From: Burkholderia sp. E7m39
Lineage (GTDB): Bacteria > Pseudomonadota > Gammaproteobacteria > Burkholderiales > Burkholderiaceae
Length of the DNA stretch: 32,191 nucleotides
Direction: 5' to 3'
NCBI GenBank assembly: GCA_001319865.1
Contig: BBSL01000032.1
Coordinates: 1 to 32,191 of the forward strand
Within the stretch, counting starts at the first letter, position 1; the number at the start of each line of letters is the position of its first letter. Of the stretch, positions 1 through 7,897 are shown one piece after another. A program made the translations under genes and the position numbers. Under the pieces are notes generated by a model. The model searched no databases. It was given only the letters and a program-made list of their open reading frames with translations, and had not been told where the DNA came from.

Positions 1-1343
1 GCGACCACCCGCAGGTTGTCGGGGAGCCGAAGGTTGTCTTCTATGCCGGGGCGGTCCTGAAGACGTCAGATGGTGCTAGCCTTGGTACGCTGTGCGCTAT
101 CGACCATGCGCCCCATCGTGTCACGGATGAGGAGCAGAGCGCGCTGAGGACCCTCGCCAATTGCGTGGTTATCTATCTCGAAGGACGGCAGGCGTCCAGA
201 CGCCTGTCGGAAGCGCAAAGTCGTCTGGAGACGGCATGTCGCAACCGTGACGAGTTCCTGGCAATGCTGGCCCATGAGCTACGGGCGCCGCTTGCGCCTA
301 TCCACACAGCGGTTGAAGTCCTTGCAAGGCGTGAGGCGACAGATGCCCAGCGCACTTGGGCGCAGCAAATTGTGCGTCGGCATGTCCACTTCATGAGCCA
401 AATCGTCGACGACTTGCTGTCGGCGTCCCTCGTGTCTCGAGGTGTTGTAGCACTGACGCTGGAACCGCTGCGGCTGTGTGACCTCGTGGACCGGGCAGTC
501 GAGCTCAGTGAAGCAGGTGTGGCAACGGGCGTCCATCGCCTGACGATAGACGTGGACGAGGCGCTCTACGTGGACGCCGACATCACTCAATGCCCACTAA
601 TTATCGCCCATCTGTTGAAGAATGCGGCGAACTATACGCCCCCTGGCGGCCGTATTGATGTGAGCGTCCAGGCCAGCGACACGGACGTCGCCCTGCGGGT
701 GCACGACAATGGCGTCGGAATTGCCACTGCTGACCTGGAGGAAATCTTCGAGCTGTTCCGACAGACCGAGCGCTCGCTGGCGCGTTCGCCCGGCGGAATG
801 GGTCTCGGACTCACCTTCGCCCGTAAGCTGGCTGAACTCCACGGAGGTACGCTGGTGGCCGATAGCGAGGGCGTGGGTCGCGGAAGCGAATTCACGCTGA
901 CGTTACGCCGGGCCGAGCCGGTGACTGCTCCCGTCACCCTTGAAAGCGAAGATGCCTTGACGGCAACGCCCATGTCCGTACTCGTCATCGATGACAACCA
1001 CGATACGGCGGACGCGATTGCATTGTACTTCGAACTGTCTGGCCATGAGACACGGGTCGCCTATTGTGCCGCGGAGGCACGGGCTATCGTGGATAACTGG
1101 CTGCCCGACGTCGTTTTGAGTGACATCGGGCTGCCGGACATAGATGGGTATGAGTTGGTTCGGGCATTCCGCAAACTGGAGCGACTTCAGGCAACAACTT
1201 TTGTGGCGGTTACTGGTTATGCCGATGACAGGACGGCAGCCATCGAGGCAGGCTTCGACGCCCATATGCCGAAGCCGGTGGATGCGGGCAAGCTCGAGCG
1301 GTTTCTCATCCGGCACAGAGCGAGAGACAGGCGTTCGCCCTGA
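1..1343 (+). CDS. GAF-histidine kinase-receiver hybrid sensor (5' end outside window)
   Basis: Reading is open from the first bases. The visible N-terminus is the end of a GAF domain (pattern GTLCAIDHAP, then a DEEQ..L..LA helix). A HisKA domain follows with H-box LAHELRAPLAP (His codon 273-275), then an HATPase_c domain with N-box NAANYTPPGG, G1 DNGVGI and G2 GGMGLGLTFA. A C-terminal receiver starts near 972 (VLVIDDNHD), with phospho-acceptor Asp in LSDIGLPDIDG (codon 1122-1124) and the conserved Lys in MPKPVD. No membrane segment is visible, so it is probably a cytosolic sensor that autophosphorylates and passes phosphate to its own receiver. No output domain or dedicated partner is next to it. 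A GTG at 165 lies inside the GAF/linker and is not the start. Related kinases lie at 11680, 18688 and 20478. Confidence 0.93.
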   Translation, partial: DHPQVVGEPKVVFYAGAVLKTSDGASLGTLCAIDHAPHRVTDEEQSALRTLANCVVIYLEGRQASRRLSEAQSRLETACRNRDEFLAMLAHELRAPLAPIHTAVEVLARREATDAQRTWAQQIVRRHVHFMSQIVDDLLSASLVSRGVVALTLEPLRLCDLVDRAVELSEAGVATGVHRLTIDVDEALYVDADITQCPLIIAHLLKNAANYTPPGGRIDVSVQASDTDVALRVHDNGVGIATADLEEIFELFRQTERSLARSPGGMGLGLTFARKLAELHGGTLVADSEGVGRGSEFTLTLRRAEPVTAPVTLESEDALTATPMSVLVIDDNHDTADAIALYFELSGHETRVAYCAAEARAIVDNWLPDVVLSDIGLPDIDGYELVRAFRKLERLQATTFVAVTGYADDRTAAIEAGFDAHMPKPVDAGKLERFLIRHRARDRRSP

Positions 1344-1509
1344 GTGAGTACACCGAAGCCGATTCGGAGTTCTCGTGGTGAGTCCCGTCCGCACAAAGGC
1401 ACGCGCCCGATTCTCCAGCCTGCCAGGGGGCGTCGTTCGTGCCGGCCTCCACCGTCTATCCTGATGACCCGTACGCGATTTCCGTAGACCCGCTACCAGT
1501 ACCCCTTCT

Positions 1510-1791
1510 TCATACGCCCGCAGCAGGCGAACCTATCCCGGCTTTCTTCTGCCTTTTTTGCATGTTTTTCTGCGCCGGGTCAGACATTGTCCCATTCGTG
1601 TTTGCACCAGACGCACCAGACGGCGTGCCCGTCGCACCGCTTGTGTTTGGGATGCCCATGCCGGTTCCACCTTGCCCCGCCGCGTTGCCACCGCCTGTCC
1701 GGCCACCCGCGCCCGCGCCTTGCGCATACGCGGCGCCGCACAAGCTCAAAATTAATGCCCATATCAACATCCGCTTCGCAGCAATTCGCAT
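1510..1791 (-). CDS. Small Gly-rich exported protein
   Basis: A 93-residue protein read from ATG 1791, which has an AAGGAG ribosome site 6 nt upstream. The first ~24 residues form a signal peptide (Arg/Lys start, hydrophobic LIWALILSLCGAAYA, probable cleavage after AYA). The mature part is low-complexity Gly/Ala/Ser/Thr/Asn with the block AAGQGGTGM followed by NTSGATGT, and a Lys-rich tail. A paralogue at 9964-10326 keeps the same block. Function is unknown; an unstructured periplasmic or surface polypeptide is an inference. It converges with the preceding kinase and diverges from the phasin gene. Confidence 0.7.
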   Translation of the reverse strand: MRIAAKRMLIWALILSLCGAAYAQGAGAGGRTGGGNAAGQGGTGMGIPNTSGATGTPSGASGANTNGTMSDPAQKNMQKRQKKAGIGSPAAGV

Positions 1792-2260
1792 GACCGGCTC
1801 CTTCGCTCGAGGCGGCTTGTGCGTCAATGGCGGACGCGTAACCGCCTTGCTTCTCGCGCAATTGCTGTACCGCCCTTCTGACCACCCGACAGCGACAGAC
1901 GCAAAGATATCCACCGAGTACTGCGCGCAAAGCGGTAGTTGTGCATCTGGCAAGAAGGGGGCGCACTTGCGCACACGGCATGTCGACCTCAGTCACGCAT
2001 CGCGCTCCGTCTTTCGCGTGAACAAAGAGTCGGGACCACACCTGCAGTTCGTGCGCCAGTGACGTTGTCTTGCCGTGCCGTCATGCCCGACAGGCCTCTT
2101 GCATGGCGCGCCGCTGGTTGCAACGTACAGGACAATCGCTACTGCACACTTTCCTGGGACCGAGCCTTGCTGCCACGAAATTCCTGCCTGTGGCGTTGTT
2201 CGTAATTGCAGCGGGACTGGTCCCACGAACGACCCACTACTTTCCTATACGGAGGTTGTG
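1792..2260. other. Divergent intergenic region between Gly-rich protein and phasin genes
   Basis: A 469-base stretch with no convincing gene. Short open frames exist on both strands, but none has a plausible start signal or recognisable protein. It should hold the promoters of both flanking genes. No clear -35/-10 pair could be assigned. Confidence 0.4.
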
Positions 2261-2839
2261 ATGAGCAGTTTTTCCGGTGAACACGCGGTTGCATCGCAGA
2301 GAGCCAGTTTCGAAACGCTCTCCGACGTGTGGACCAAGGCATTTGGCTGCATCGAAAAGCTGAACGAACTGAACCTGCGCGCCTTCAATTCGACGCTCGC
2401 CGAAAATCAGGCAATAGCAAGCGCGGCGATGTCGACAAAAGACCCCCAGGAACTGTTCGTATTGCAAGCAAAACGGGCTCAAGCCGCCATGCAAGAAGCA
2501 CAGTCGTACTGGCGGCACGTGTACAACATCCTGTTCAGCGCCCAGGCTGACCTGGCGTCGAGTGCCGAGGTGCAGTTCAGGCAGCGCCAACGCGACGCGC
2601 AAGCGTTTGTCGACACGGTCGCTAGCAATGCACCGGCCGGAAGCGAAGCGGCTGTGAATGCCTTGAAATCGGCAGTTACGACCGCCAGTGAGGCGACGAA
2701 CGCGACGATTGGAGCAGGTAAAAAGGCGGCGGAGCAGGCGCTTGAAACTGCGGAGAAAAACGCTAATGCAGCGACTTCTGCCTCAAACGGCGCGACCAAA
2801 CAGGCCGCTGAACATCTCAAGGGCGCCGCAAAGAAATGA
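2261..2839 (+). CDS. Phasin family protein
   Basis: A 192-residue protein starting at ATG 2261, which has CGGAGG about 6 nt upstream. It has the phasin layout: an amphipathic helical region with the pattern TLSDVWTKAFGCIEKLNELNLRA near the start (only the first residues quoted: TLSDVWTKAFG), a central Q/A-rich helix (residues ~65-130), then an Ala/Lys/Thr/Asn-rich tail of PAKKA type ending HLKGAAKK. Phasins coat polyhydroxyalkanoate granules and limit their size; the Lys/Ala tail in some relatives binds DNA. No PHA synthase is nearby. It lies 76 bases before the PRC-barrel gene on the same strand, so co-transcription is possible. Confidence 0.85.
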   Translation: MSSFSGEHAVASQRASFETLSDVWTKAFGCIEKLNELNLRAFNSTLAENQAIASAAMSTKDPQELFVLQAKRAQAAMQEAQSYWRHVYNILFSAQADLASSAEVQFRQRQRDAQAFVDTVASNAPAGSEAAVNALKSAVTTASEATNATIGAGKKAAEQALETAEKNANAATSASNGATKQAAEHLKGAAKK

Positions 2840-2915
2840 GGATGCATCGACGCGCCTGGACACCGTTTGGCACGTGGCTTGCGCGCTGTGTTGTTTTCTT
2901 CCTCCGGAGCAAATC

Positions 2916-3383
2916 ATGACTAAGCCCGACCCGCGGACGGACCCGCCCAACACTGGTGCGAAAATCATCGGTAGCACCGCCGTCGGCGCAGGACCCGGAC
3001 CGGAGGTGATGGGAGCGACGACGCTCAATGGCGACAAGGTTATGTCATCCGACGGCGAACACGTGGGAAAGATTTACGACATCATGCTGGATGTGCGAAG
3101 TGGACGGATTGCTTATGCGGTCCTCTCGACCGGAGGATTCCTGGGCATCGGCGATACGCTGCACGCCATCCCATGGAGCGCCCTGACCCTCGATGCAATC
3201 GACAGGTGTTTCGTCGTCGACATCCCGGCCCAGCGGCTCAAGGACGAGCCCGGGTTCGACAAGGACCACTGGCCTTCGATGGCGGATGAAAAGTGGGGCA
3301 CCACTGTCCATCACTATTACAACCGCGAACCGTACTGGACCGCGACCCGTGATGTCAGCGAAGGGCGAACGACCGACATTTAG
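2916..3383 (+). CDS. PRC-barrel domain protein (copy 1)
   Basis: A 155-residue protein; ATG 2916 follows CCGGAGCAAATC. A Pro/Gly-rich N-terminus of ~40 residues leads into a PRC-barrel domain (residues ~40-110: GDKVMSSDGEHVGKI, DIMLDVRSGRIAYAVLS, TLHAIPWSALTLD). The C-terminus has the PGFDKDHWPSMAD pattern common in environmental PRC-barrel proteins. There is no signal peptide or membrane segment. PRC barrels are small beta-barrels found in photosynthetic reaction centre H subunit, RimM and many stress-type proteins; the role here is unknown. A close paralogue lies at 10327-10800, where it is coupled to the second Gly-rich gene. Confidence 0.88.
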   Translation: MTKPDPRTDPPNTGAKIIGSTAVGAGPGPEVMGATTLNGDKVMSSDGEHVGKIYDIMLDVRSGRIAYAVLSTGGFLGIGDTLHAIPWSALTLDAIDRCFVVDIPAQRLKDEPGFDKDHWPSMADEKWGTTVHHYYNREPYWTATRDVSEGRTTDI

Positions 3384-3500
3384 TGGTCCCAAGTGGCGGC
3401 TGAGTGTCGGTCTCAATCCGTCGCGGTCCGACAGCGCGGTTCGCCCTGTTTCACGGGTGTGCAGCATTGGTTCACCAGCACTACTGTCAAGGAGACTTGA

Positions 3501-3857
3501 ATGACACGTCGACGAAATAAGCACTTGGGCGACGCGGATAATGAAGATAGCGCTGTCAAGCCTGGCGAAGTCGAGGTCCCTGGGGCCACACCGCCAGCTT
3601 CTGACCCGTCAACTCCCATTCTTCGGTCGGAGGACAACGAAGAAATGGTCGACGAAGATTCGCCAACGTGGCCAGCTGGCGCTCTTGCGATGCGAGGCTT
3701 GAGTTTTCGCCGCATGATATGGGCCGAGGATTTGCCGGAACGCCGGCAATCATACAATAGCTATCCGTCATTGCGGCCGCGAGCGGTTCGTCCAGCGCAA
3801 GCTAAGACAAGATGCGGAGTGCCCCCGTTCTGCCCTCTTTGCGTTCACTTCAGATGA
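3501..3857 (+). CDS. Small hypothetical protein, acidic N-terminal half
   Basis: A 118-residue open frame with a good ribosome site (AAGGAG, 9 nt before ATG 3501). It starts with a basic MTRRRNK, continues with an acidic, Pro-rich low-complexity segment (residues ~10-55) and ends with a basic, Cys-containing part. No family is recognised. The C-terminal third is less protein-like than the first part, so a frameshift or premature end cannot be excluded. It converges with the zinc-finger gene, whose end lies 6 bases away. Confidence 0.45.
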   Translation: MTRRRNKHLGDADNEDSAVKPGEVEVPGATPPASDPSTPILRSEDNEEMVDEDSPTWPAGALAMRGLSFRRMIWAEDLPERRQSYNSYPSLRPRAVRPAQAKTRCGVPPFCPLCVHFR

Positions 3858-3862
3858 GTAAG

Positions 3863-4105
3863 TTAGGTATCTCTGCCTTCGGGGTCGAAAATACCGGGGC
3901 TTTCTTGGCCATCGACTTCTCCCGAACCGTAACATCGCGGGCAGAGCTGCCACCGCGCTCCGTCGCATTTGGAGCACGTGACGGTTTCCGACCTTGACGA
4001 CACGTCCGAAACAGTCTCGATTTCGATTATCTGCACCTTGCCCGTTCCGCCACAATTTTCACACCTGATTTCTCCGTGGCCACCACATATCTGACAGGTA
4101 ATCAT
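3863..4105 (-). CDS. Stand-alone DnaJ-type zinc-finger protein
   Basis: An 80-residue protein. ATG 4105 is preferred over an upstream in-frame ATG at 4321 because GGAGG lies 5-8 nt before it. It carries four CxxCxG-type motifs in order: CQICGGHG, CENCGGTG, CSKCDGAR and CPRCYGSG. This is the arrangement of the DnaJ central cysteine-rich domain, which folds around two Zn ions. The J domain and C-terminal substrate-binding domains are absent. The third motif is degenerate (DGAR instead of xGxG). Comparable short proteins can act as thiol/zinc chaperone-like factors; no client can be inferred from context. Confidence 0.75.
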   Translation of the reverse strand: MITCQICGGHGEIRCENCGGTGKVQIIEIETVSDVSSRSETVTCSKCDGARWQLCPRCYGSGEVDGQESPGIFDPEGRDT

Positions 4106-4557
4106 GGTCCCTCCAGGTGGCTGGTTGCACATGGTTATACTACTCCCAGCGCCTGAGAACACGGCCGCAAACGGCGTCCCGCGCCGACTTGGCAACGATG
4201 AGCTTGGATACCCCGCGGACCATCCTGGCATGGATTGCAACCGGCTTTTACGGGCTTCAATCCAGTCGTGGTCGCCGAACATGAGAATGTCAGGGCCGGC
4301 GGCCCCCGGGTCGGCACTCATGACTGAACCGGCGGCAAGTGTCTTTCCGATGCGAATGCAGTGCCTTGCGAGAAGTTCATTGTCCCGCCTACGCGAGACG
4401 TTTCACCCGAATCGAGTAGTCATCCCGCTCCGACTGGAAGATGTCGCAATTGGCGTTACCGGTGCAGTGTCGATAACCGTCGAAGGCGCGTCATACTCTC
4501 GAGCATGATTTAAGCGCGACGGCATAGCTTGTGTCCCGCCCCCCCGTAACCATGACG
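4106..4557. other. Intergenic stretch
   Basis: About 450 bases without a supported gene. An upstream extension of the zinc-finger frame reaches 4321, but that ATG has no ribosome site and the extension has no recognisable similarity. Nothing else was identified. Confidence 0.35.
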
Positions 4558-4933
4558 TCAAACTTGAATCACGGCGAGGACTGCCGGCACGTCGCCGATG
4601 ACACGACTCTGATGTCCCCTGCCCGTCGTATCCTCAAGCAGTATCGCGCCTCCTGCCGCGACGCGGCGTCGTTCACCGTCACTGGCCTCAAACTCCACTT
4701 CTCCGCTGAGAACAAATGCCCTCATGCACATGGGCGAAGGATGAAGGTCGCCGACCCATCCGCTGGGCGCGCACAAAAATCCATAGCGTGTCGCTGCCGC
4801 GAAATCCGACACGTCAAAGGGTTCAGCGGGGGGGCGCGAAGTTGCGTGTTACCAGCTGCAGGCTTACCGACCCAAAATGGCTTTCGCCAACCGCGTCTGG
4901 AAACAGTTGTGGAAAAGACAGTGCAACCGCCAC
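4558..4933 (-). pseudogene. Cupin-domain protein, frameshifted in a 7-C run
   Basis: Two frames together give one cupin-like protein of about 124 residues. It starts at GTG 4933 behind AAGGAGAG. The first frame reads QLFPDAVGESHFG and then RNFAPP. It then hits seven consecutive C (4828-4834, read as G on the plus strand) and terminates. With one C fewer it continues as AEPFDVSD and on through LHPSPMCMRAFVLSGEVEFE (cupin strands) and LLEDTTGRGHQSR to the stop at 4558. Cupins of this type are small cytosolic beta-barrels; the HP...GE pattern is the usual metal-binding region. The lesion could be real decay, a phase-variable tract or a sequencing error. Confidence 0.8.
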
Positions 4934-5397
4934 GGGGTCTCTCCTTCAGCGGCCTATGTTCCAGTCGGCGTTCGACGCGCCCCATCAGCGTGGCTCAGAG
5001 GTCCGTGCCACTCAGCCCCCCGCGAGACGTCGGCCGCACAACGACTCGCTTGAGAGTCCCGCCCGCTGGCCCGGGCGTCAAGTCACGGTGACGAATTGCG
5101 GGGGCAACGCGTCACCAGGGCAACTGGGTCGCAGAGGTGTGCTGTCCGCTTCGCCCGGACTATTTCTGCCATTGCCCGGAGGCAAGACGCAAATGGCTCC
5201 GTCGCCGGTCTTCCTCCGCGGCGACTGTCAGCCGGCGGCTCAACTAGAAATTTTCAGTTTCAGAATACACAAACCCGTGGTCAACATCTCGGCCATCCGC
5301 GACGTTAAGGATGCAAGAGGCGAGAACCGCCCGCGTCTCTCGTCGCGCCCCGCGCTCACCTCAGCGCCTGTCGGCTTTCTACATGCAGGAGCGGAAC
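4934..5397. other. Intergenic stretch
   Basis: About 460 bases with no supported gene. Long open frames on the plus strand here are GC-driven and cross the cupin pseudogene antisense. It should contain the promoter for the 93-aa gene that follows. Confidence 0.35.
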
Positions 5398-5679
5398 ATG
5401 AAAAGCGTGAACGGGCAGTCTCTGCGCAGCCAGGTCGAGAAATGGCTCGCACCGGCTCCGGCGATATCGGGTCATGTAACCAGAATCAGTCGCACCCGGA
5501 TGGGCGGGCGACGGTGTGTGTACGTTGAGACGTCGTCATCACGCGGAGTGCGCGCGTTGTTCTTCTTCAGGCACGATGACGGCAGCTGGTACGTGTTTCC
5601 GCCTGCTGGCAATACGCCGAGGGGGACTGCCGACCGCATTGCCCGTAAGGGGTCGACGCCGGCGTCCCCACCCGTGTAA
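5398..5679 (+). CDS. Small conserved hypothetical protein (copy 1 of a two-member family)
   Basis: A 93-residue basic protein beginning at ATG 5398 behind GGAGCGGAAC. The N-terminus QSLRSQVEKWLAP and the core RRCVYVETS...ALFFFRHDDGSWYVFPP are repeated in a paralogue at 13970-14221 (QSLRYVVEKWLAF; ALFFFRHGDGCWRVFPP). Maintenance of two copies with the same motif supports a real protein. No enzyme motif, signal peptide or membrane segment is visible. The aromatic-rich FFF...W.VFPP strand pair suggests a compact beta fold. Function unknown. Confidence 0.72.
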   Translation: MKSVNGQSLRSQVEKWLAPAPAISGHVTRISRTRMGGRRCVYVETSSSRGVRALFFFRHDDGSWYVFPPAGNTPRGTADRIARKGSTPASPPV

Positions 5680-5750
5680 GGCCGGGGCCATCGCGCGTTG
5701 GGCTCGCGGCTAGCCCCTGATGGACGTCGCTCGGTCCAACGACGCGATAG

Positions 5751-5933
5751 GCGGATTCGGCACAAGGAGCGGGACCGGATTTAGCGCAGCTCCAGCTCGA
5801 TATCCTCAAAGAGCACGTGCTGAAGCCCGCTCGAGAACAGGACGCCAAGTTCGTCAATCTTCTCGCGAAGGAAGGACAGTCATATGAAGATAGTGTGCGC
5901 CAGATGACGAGTGGATATCCGCTAGAACGGTGA
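5751..5933 (+). pseudogene. Possible remnant of a small helical protein
   Basis: The frame is open from 5751 to the TGA at 5931-5933. It reads LDILKEHVLKPAREQDAKF followed by VNLLAKEGQSYEDSVRQ, which looks like a genuine helical C-terminus. An AAGGAG sits at 5764-5769, but no ATG, GTG or TTG follows at the right distance. It overlaps the end of the opposite-strand GNAT-like frame. It could be a broken small gene or chance. Confidence 0.28.
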
Positions 5934-6225
5934 AACTGAAGAGCGTCGCCTCCCGCTGGCGCGAAAGCCGGGACTCCAGTTCAAGTAGTCCAGCTACCGA
6001 AAGCTGGGCAACGGACTCGGCGAGTGCGGCCCCAACACCAACGCCGCGATGTGGAGGCATGACCCAGATTTCAAGCACCTCAATTTCAATCGATGGAAGC
6101 TGTCCGGTGGCGGCGTCCTCAATACGGACTACGAAGGTGCAGTAGCCCACCGGCGAGCGGCCGACGTACGCGACGAGTTGGTACCCGAACCGCGCGCAAC
6201 CGGCGACGAATCGCCGTCTCCGCAA
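5854..6225 (-). CDS. GNAT-like acetyltransferase, possibly truncated
   Basis: A 123-residue frame starting at TTG 6225 behind GAGAGGGA. Residues ~15-75 fit a GNAT core: LVAYVGRSPVGYCTF (beta strands 2-3), EVLEIWVMPPHRGVGVGAAL (strand 4 and the V..P..RGxGxG acetyl-CoA pyrophosphate loop). After residue ~85 the sequence loses family character and ends in SSSGAHYLHM without the usual N-x-x-A-x-x-x-Y-x-x-x-GF segment. The 3' end may therefore be truncated or frameshifted. Substrate unknown. Confidence 0.5.
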   Translation of the reverse strand: MRRRRFVAGCARFGYQLVAYVGRSPVGYCTFVVRIEDAATGQLPSIEIEVLEIWVMPPHRGVGVGAALAESVAQLSVAGLLELESRLSRQREATLFSFTVLADIHSSSGAHYLHMTVLPSRED

Positions 6226-6833
6226 TCTTCCCTCTCAGTTACAGAGGACCAGGCCGTATGCTGCTCAGACAGACTTTGCCCGGAAAGAGGCGCCGCCTCA
6301 CGGTCCGCCTCATCCTGCTCGCGCGCATCACGCAGCTTCTTTCGCAGCAAGCGGGCCGAAGCATGGGGAGATGAGTTTTCATGGTGCCCGCAGTAGACGA
6401 CATATCTCTGGCCGCCGCGTTGGCACTCAAGAACAGTTCCTCCGGCCCGGACCTCAAGTGGCAAGGGCGTGGGGAGCGGTTTAGACTGCAATGAATGGCG
6501 CGCGCGCAGGTCGAAAGTCATGCAGACGGCAGTGAGTCTCTGGGTGGACAGGTTGAGCCCCGATTTTATCGCCGTGGCTTGCATGGCCCCTGCGAACAGC
6601 GCCACCACCGCAACGGCGCTGCGTGCGACGCTGCATCGACCGCTTTCATGACCTGCGCCTCACTGCGCAACCCGTGCCCAGCGCGCTCTCTCACAGCAAG
6701 CTGGTATCAGCAAGACCGATGTCGGGCCTGCGATAGCTGCCCCCTATTGCGCTGCCCCATCAACAAGCTGTCAATCCCTGTCGGCAAGAGTGAGTCAATG
6801 GTGCGATACTGAAAGCTCTTGAGTGAGGGGCCC
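6226..6833. other. Intergenic stretch
   Basis: About 600 bases without a convincing gene. A 159-residue minus-strand frame (6129-6608) crosses it and overlaps the GNAT-like gene in another frame. It has no clear ribosome site or recognisable domain. The promoter of the gene at 6834 should lie at the right edge. Confidence 0.35.
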
Positions 6834-7088
6834 ATGTCATCACGCATCGATAAATCGTGGCTTGTCTTTGACAGCATAGAGAACGACAACCACGACCGCT
6901 GTGTAGACTTATTCTTGCGCCCTGACAACACATACTGCTTTGAAGAGTTCCGTCGTGATTTTGAGGACAGCGGCGCATGGACGCCTGTCCAATACTATTC
7001 TGGCGCAGTCTTCCGGTCGAAAACGGAGGCCCTTACAGCGGCAATGGGCGTCGTCACCTGGCTAGCGGACAACGCCAATCCATCTTAG
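6834..7088 (+). CDS. Small hypothetical protein
   Basis: An 84-residue acidic protein. ATG 6834 has GAGGGG 4-9 nt upstream and is preferred to an in-frame TTG at 6819. Patterns include WLVFDSIENDNHDRCVDLF, FEEFRRDFEDSGAW and a C-terminal helix FRSKTEALTAAMGVVTWLAD. The closing 'F.SKTEAL.AA....W' helix resembles the C-terminus of the gene at 8287 (F.SEEEAVSAGLAWARAWV), so the two may be distant relatives. No signal peptide or known domain. Function unknown. Confidence 0.6.
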   Translation: MSSRIDKSWLVFDSIENDNHDRCVDLFLRPDNTYCFEEFRRDFEDSGAWTPVQYYSGAVFRSKTEALTAAMGVVTWLADNANPS

Positions 7089-7144
7089 GCGCGTCGAGGC
7101 ACGGAACCGCAGTCGAATCGCAATTTGCAAGGTCGGCTCCTCAG

Positions 7145-7163
7145 TTCACCATTTTTCGGTGAA
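7145..7163. repeat. Small hairpin upstream of HU-like gene
   Basis: TTCACC and GGTGAA form a perfect 6-bp stem around a 7-nt loop. It is followed by an A-rich run on the plus strand, so it is not a typical intrinsic terminator in either direction. It may be a regulatory site or chance. Confidence 0.3.
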
Positions 7164-7198
7164 ACGTAAAAAAAGCCATGTTTTAGGGGCTCTGTCGC

Positions 7199-7227
7199 TT
7201 GCACGGCGAATTAACCATTGCTACGCT
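7199..7227 (+). promoter_or_regulatory. Candidate sigma-70 promoter of the HU-like gene
   Basis: TTGCAC (7199-7204) and TACGCT (7222-7227) are separated by 17 bases. The pair lies about 93 bases before the HU-like start codon and the leader contains no other gene. It is the best-matching pair in this intergenic region. Confidence 0.45.
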
Positions 7228-7319
7228 TGCCGTCAGCTTAAGTCGACGCATGTGCCGAGCACTCCCAGCCTCGGGGTGCCTCGTCTTAAGCATTCTCAAA
7301 ACCTGACATGAGGATGTCG

Positions 7320-7742
7320 ATGGCAACGAAGACGGCAAAACCGGCAGCGAAGAATGCTGCAACCAAGACGGCAGTGAAGAAGGCGGCTGCACCTACAAAG
7401 AAAGCTGCGGCAACTCCGGGAGCGCTCAAGCCCCAGAAAGACACATTCACAAAGGCATCGCTTGCCACTCATGTGGCCACACAGGCTGGGGTTGAACCGA
7501 AGCAGGCGAAGGCCATCCTCGCTGCTCTTGAGGACACTATCCTGGGTTCTGTTCACAAGAAGGGCGCAGGCGCGTTCACCCTCTCCGGCTTGCTGAAGAT
7601 TGGTGTGCAACAGGTTCCCGCGAAGAAGAAGCGCTTCGGCAAGGACCCGTTCACGGGCGAGGAACGCTGGTTTGATGCCAAGCCGGCGACGGTACGGTTG
7701 AAGGTGCGCGCGCTGAAGAAGCTGAAGGACGCAGCGGCATAA
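7320..7742 (+). CDS. HU-family DNA-binding protein with Lys/Ala-rich N-terminal extension
   Basis: A 140-residue protein. ATG 7320 is chosen because GAGGA lies 6 nt upstream; two earlier in-frame ATGs at 7308 and 7314 lie on or beside that site. Residues 1-40 form a Lys/Ala/Thr/Pro-rich disordered tail of PAKKA type. Residues ~45-140 form the HU/IHF-like fold: helices FTKASLATHVATQAGVEPKQA and AILAALEDTILGSV (each shown in part), then the DNA-binding arms with IGVQQVPAKKKRFGKDPFTG. Such proteins bend and compact DNA; the extra tail should add non-specific contacts. It appears to be a one-gene unit with its own promoter and terminator. Confidence 0.9.
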   Translation: MATKTAKPAAKNAATKTAVKKAAAPTKKAAATPGALKPQKDTFTKASLATHVATQAGVEPKQAKAILAALEDTILGSVHKKGAGAFTLSGLLKIGVQQVPAKKKRFGKDPFTGEERWFDAKPATVRLKVRALKKLKDAAA

Positions 7743-7766
7743 GCGCCCCCGCCGCTTGTTAGAAGG

Positions 7767-7791
7767 CCCGCTTTTCGAGCGGGCTTTTTTA
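7767..7791 (+). terminator. Intrinsic terminator of the HU-like gene
   Basis: GCCCGCT (7767-7773) pairs with AGCGGGC (7779-7785) around TTTCG, followed directly by six T. It lies 24 bases after the HU-like stop codon. Confidence 0.9.
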
Positions 7792-7897
7792 ATGGCATCG
7801 CCGCTTTTGACTTCTTTGAATTTGTCCTACGCAGTCGGCAAGGAAACGGCCAACCCTGGCCGCACGCCCATGGCAACGCGCTCGTACGCACTGCGGC

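Noticed and set aside
4716..5528. 270-codon plus-strand open frame
   Set aside because: GC-driven open frame antisense to the cupin pseudogene and overlapping the 93-aa gene; no recognisable protein features.
6129..6608. 159-codon minus-strand open frame
   Set aside because: Overlaps the GNAT-like gene in another frame, lacks a ribosome site, and the C-terminal part is low-complexity.
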